Shown here: in pieces, positions 63,249-64,000 of the stretch | Numbering within the stretch: position 1 is the stretch's first letter | Layout of the letters: each line of letters opens with the position of its first letter | Assembly: GCA_965222125.1 (NCBI GenBank) | Contig: CBDCTC010000006.1 | Coordinates: 620,001 to 684,000, forward strand | Source of the DNA: CAZENU01 sp965222125 | GTDB lineage: Bacteria; Chloroflexota; Dehalococcoidia; Lucifugimonadales; CAZENU01 | DNA: 64,000 nt | Direction: 5' to 3' | The notes under the pieces: model-generated | The model's input: the letters and a program-made list of their open reading frames with translations, nothing else | Database searches by the model: none | What the model was told of the DNA's origin: nothing | Translations under genes and position numbers: made by a program

Positions 63249-63704
63249 TCAAGCCTCCGTTTCCGCCTCGACCAGATCGTCCAAGACGACGACGGGCAAG
63301 TCGTCGACACGGCGAAAGTCGGTGTCGTTGGTGATGAATGCAGCGCAGCCAGCGCGCAGAGCGGTCGCGGCGTGGAGGGCGTCGGGTGTCGCCAAGCCCG
63401 TCTCGGCGCGGATACGGGCGGCGTCTTCCCAAGTTGCCAGGGTTGCGGGGATGAGATCCATCTCCGCAGCGGCAAGGATGGACCGAAAAAGCATCTCAAG
63501 GCGGGCGTTGCCGTCTCGCAAGGGTCTGATTAGGGTTTCCAATGCAACCAGCTCGCTACTTGCTAAAGTGAACCGGCCAGCCCTGGCATCTTCCCACATC
63601 GGGGCCAACAGACCGTGATACGGCTCAACGCGTTCTACGCTGTAGATGATCGCATTGGCGTCGACATAGACCGGGCCGCCGGTGGGCAGTATCAACGGCC
63701 CCAT
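63249..63704 (-). CDS. vapC: VapC-like PIN-domain toxin
   Basis: The 151-residue product has PIN motifs: VYVDANAIIYSVERV, SELVALETLIRPL, ATPDALHAATALRAG and FITNDTDFRRV, with the acidic residues in place. VapC toxins cut tRNA or rRNA. The antitoxin gene lies upstream with a 13-base overlap. Confidence 0.88.
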   Translation of the reverse strand: MGPLILPTGGPVYVDANAIIYSVERVEPYHGLLAPMWEDARAGRFTLASSELVALETLIRPLRDGNARLEMLFRSILAAAEMDLIPATLATWEDAARIRAETGLATPDALHAATALRAGCAAFITNDTDFRRVDDLPVVVLDDLVEAETEA

Positions 63705-63925
63705 GATTCCTTCTCTTCTTTCAAGTAGGCCGCTACGTCCGCCCCCGTCTTGAAAACCAGGCCACCCGGCGCTTCGGCCAGAATGTCAACCGCGGACCGT
63801 CGTTCTGACGCCAGCGACTGGCTGACGACCACGTCAACGGACTCCCCCACAGGGAGCTCCCGGTCCACTATCTCTATCTTGCCTCCCGGCAGTACGGTCG
63901 TCCTGATGTGTAGAGCCTTCTGCAT
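63692..63925 (-). CDS. vapB: VapB-type antitoxin
   Basis: The start ATG 63925 is preferred because AAGGAG lies nine bases upstream. The 77-residue protein has a beta-rich N-terminus (LHIRTTVLPGGKIEIVDREL, then PVGESVDVVV) of the AbrB or Phd-like DNA-binding kind and a C-terminal segment (AAYLKEEKESWGR) likely to wrap the toxin. It is directly coupled to vapC. Confidence 0.75.
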   Translation of the reverse strand: MQKALHIRTTVLPGGKIEIVDRELPVGESVDVVVSQSLASERRSAVDILAEAPGGLVFKTGADVAAYLKEEKESWGR

Positions 63926-64000
63926 GATTCGTGACTCCTTCATGTAGTGTATTGCTTTGACGCCGCCCGCATCTCCTTGCCAAACACAAGCTCGTCATAC

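Overview
The window is a high-GC bacterial segment, most likely from the Chloroflexota (Dehalococcoidia / SAR202-like). This is an inference from gene content: a deazaflavin-type nitroreductase, split MaoC dehydratases, a secreted protein with repeated PWxxDG motifs, and a monoderm-style conjugation apparatus without outer-membrane genes. No rRNA or intact tRNA gene was recognised.

Positions 1-22900 look like chromosomal backbone. It holds panB with a DUF2520 Rossmann protein and a P1-family peptidase (minus strand), a Gfo/Idh/MocA oxidoreductase, a small minus-strand cluster (Tat-signal Cys-rich protein, DUF4367-like lipoprotein, MauE/DoxX membrane protein), prs, secA, a large lipoprotein with a metallopeptidase motif, polX, a UvrD/PcrA helicase, paired MaoC-type dehydratases, an endonuclease-like protein, an alcohol dehydrogenase, a serine hydrolase and a nitroreductase. 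Three genes here carry apparent one-base frameshifts, two of them in homopolymer runs, so either sequencing error or real decay must be considered.

Positions 23100-40100 form a defence island that starts with a complete IS1182-like element flanked by CTAG. Next is a compact four-gene unit: an unknown helical protein, a QueC-like PP-loop protein of the QatC/Cap9 type, an XRE-ImmA/IrrE protein and a PIN-like protein. It has a promoter and a palindromic operator directly upstream. A mosaic type I restriction-modification locus follows: a half-size hsdS, hsdM, DUF4160/DUF2442, a two-TRD hsdS, a CAP12-like TIR protein, a winged-helix remnant, MntA/HepT, an unknown low-GC gene, hsdR and a YgjP/DUF45 peptidase. 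The 5' end of hsdR occurs three times, once intact and twice as fragments. Each copy starts on the stop codon of the preceding accessory gene, which suggests stepwise cassette insertion at the hsdR start.

Positions 40300-58800 look like an integrative conjugative element: regulators with strong Shine-Dalgarno sites (one with three tandem XRE domains), a tandem-repeat spacer, VirB6/TrbL-like, pilin-like, PrgI-fusion, VirB4-like and coupling-protein-like genes, a replication-relaxation family protein, small DNA-binding proteins, a retropepsin-like protease and a large serine recombinase at the right end.

Positions 58900-64000 carry a 1212-residue Schlafen-AlbA / P-loop / helical-repeat / OB-fold protein with the layout of animal SAMD9, then a DprA-like SLOG protein and a VapBC-type PIN toxin-antitoxin pair. 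The best candidates for an undescribed system are the QueC-like four-gene unit, the cassette-accreting hsdR junctions and the SAMD9-like protein.
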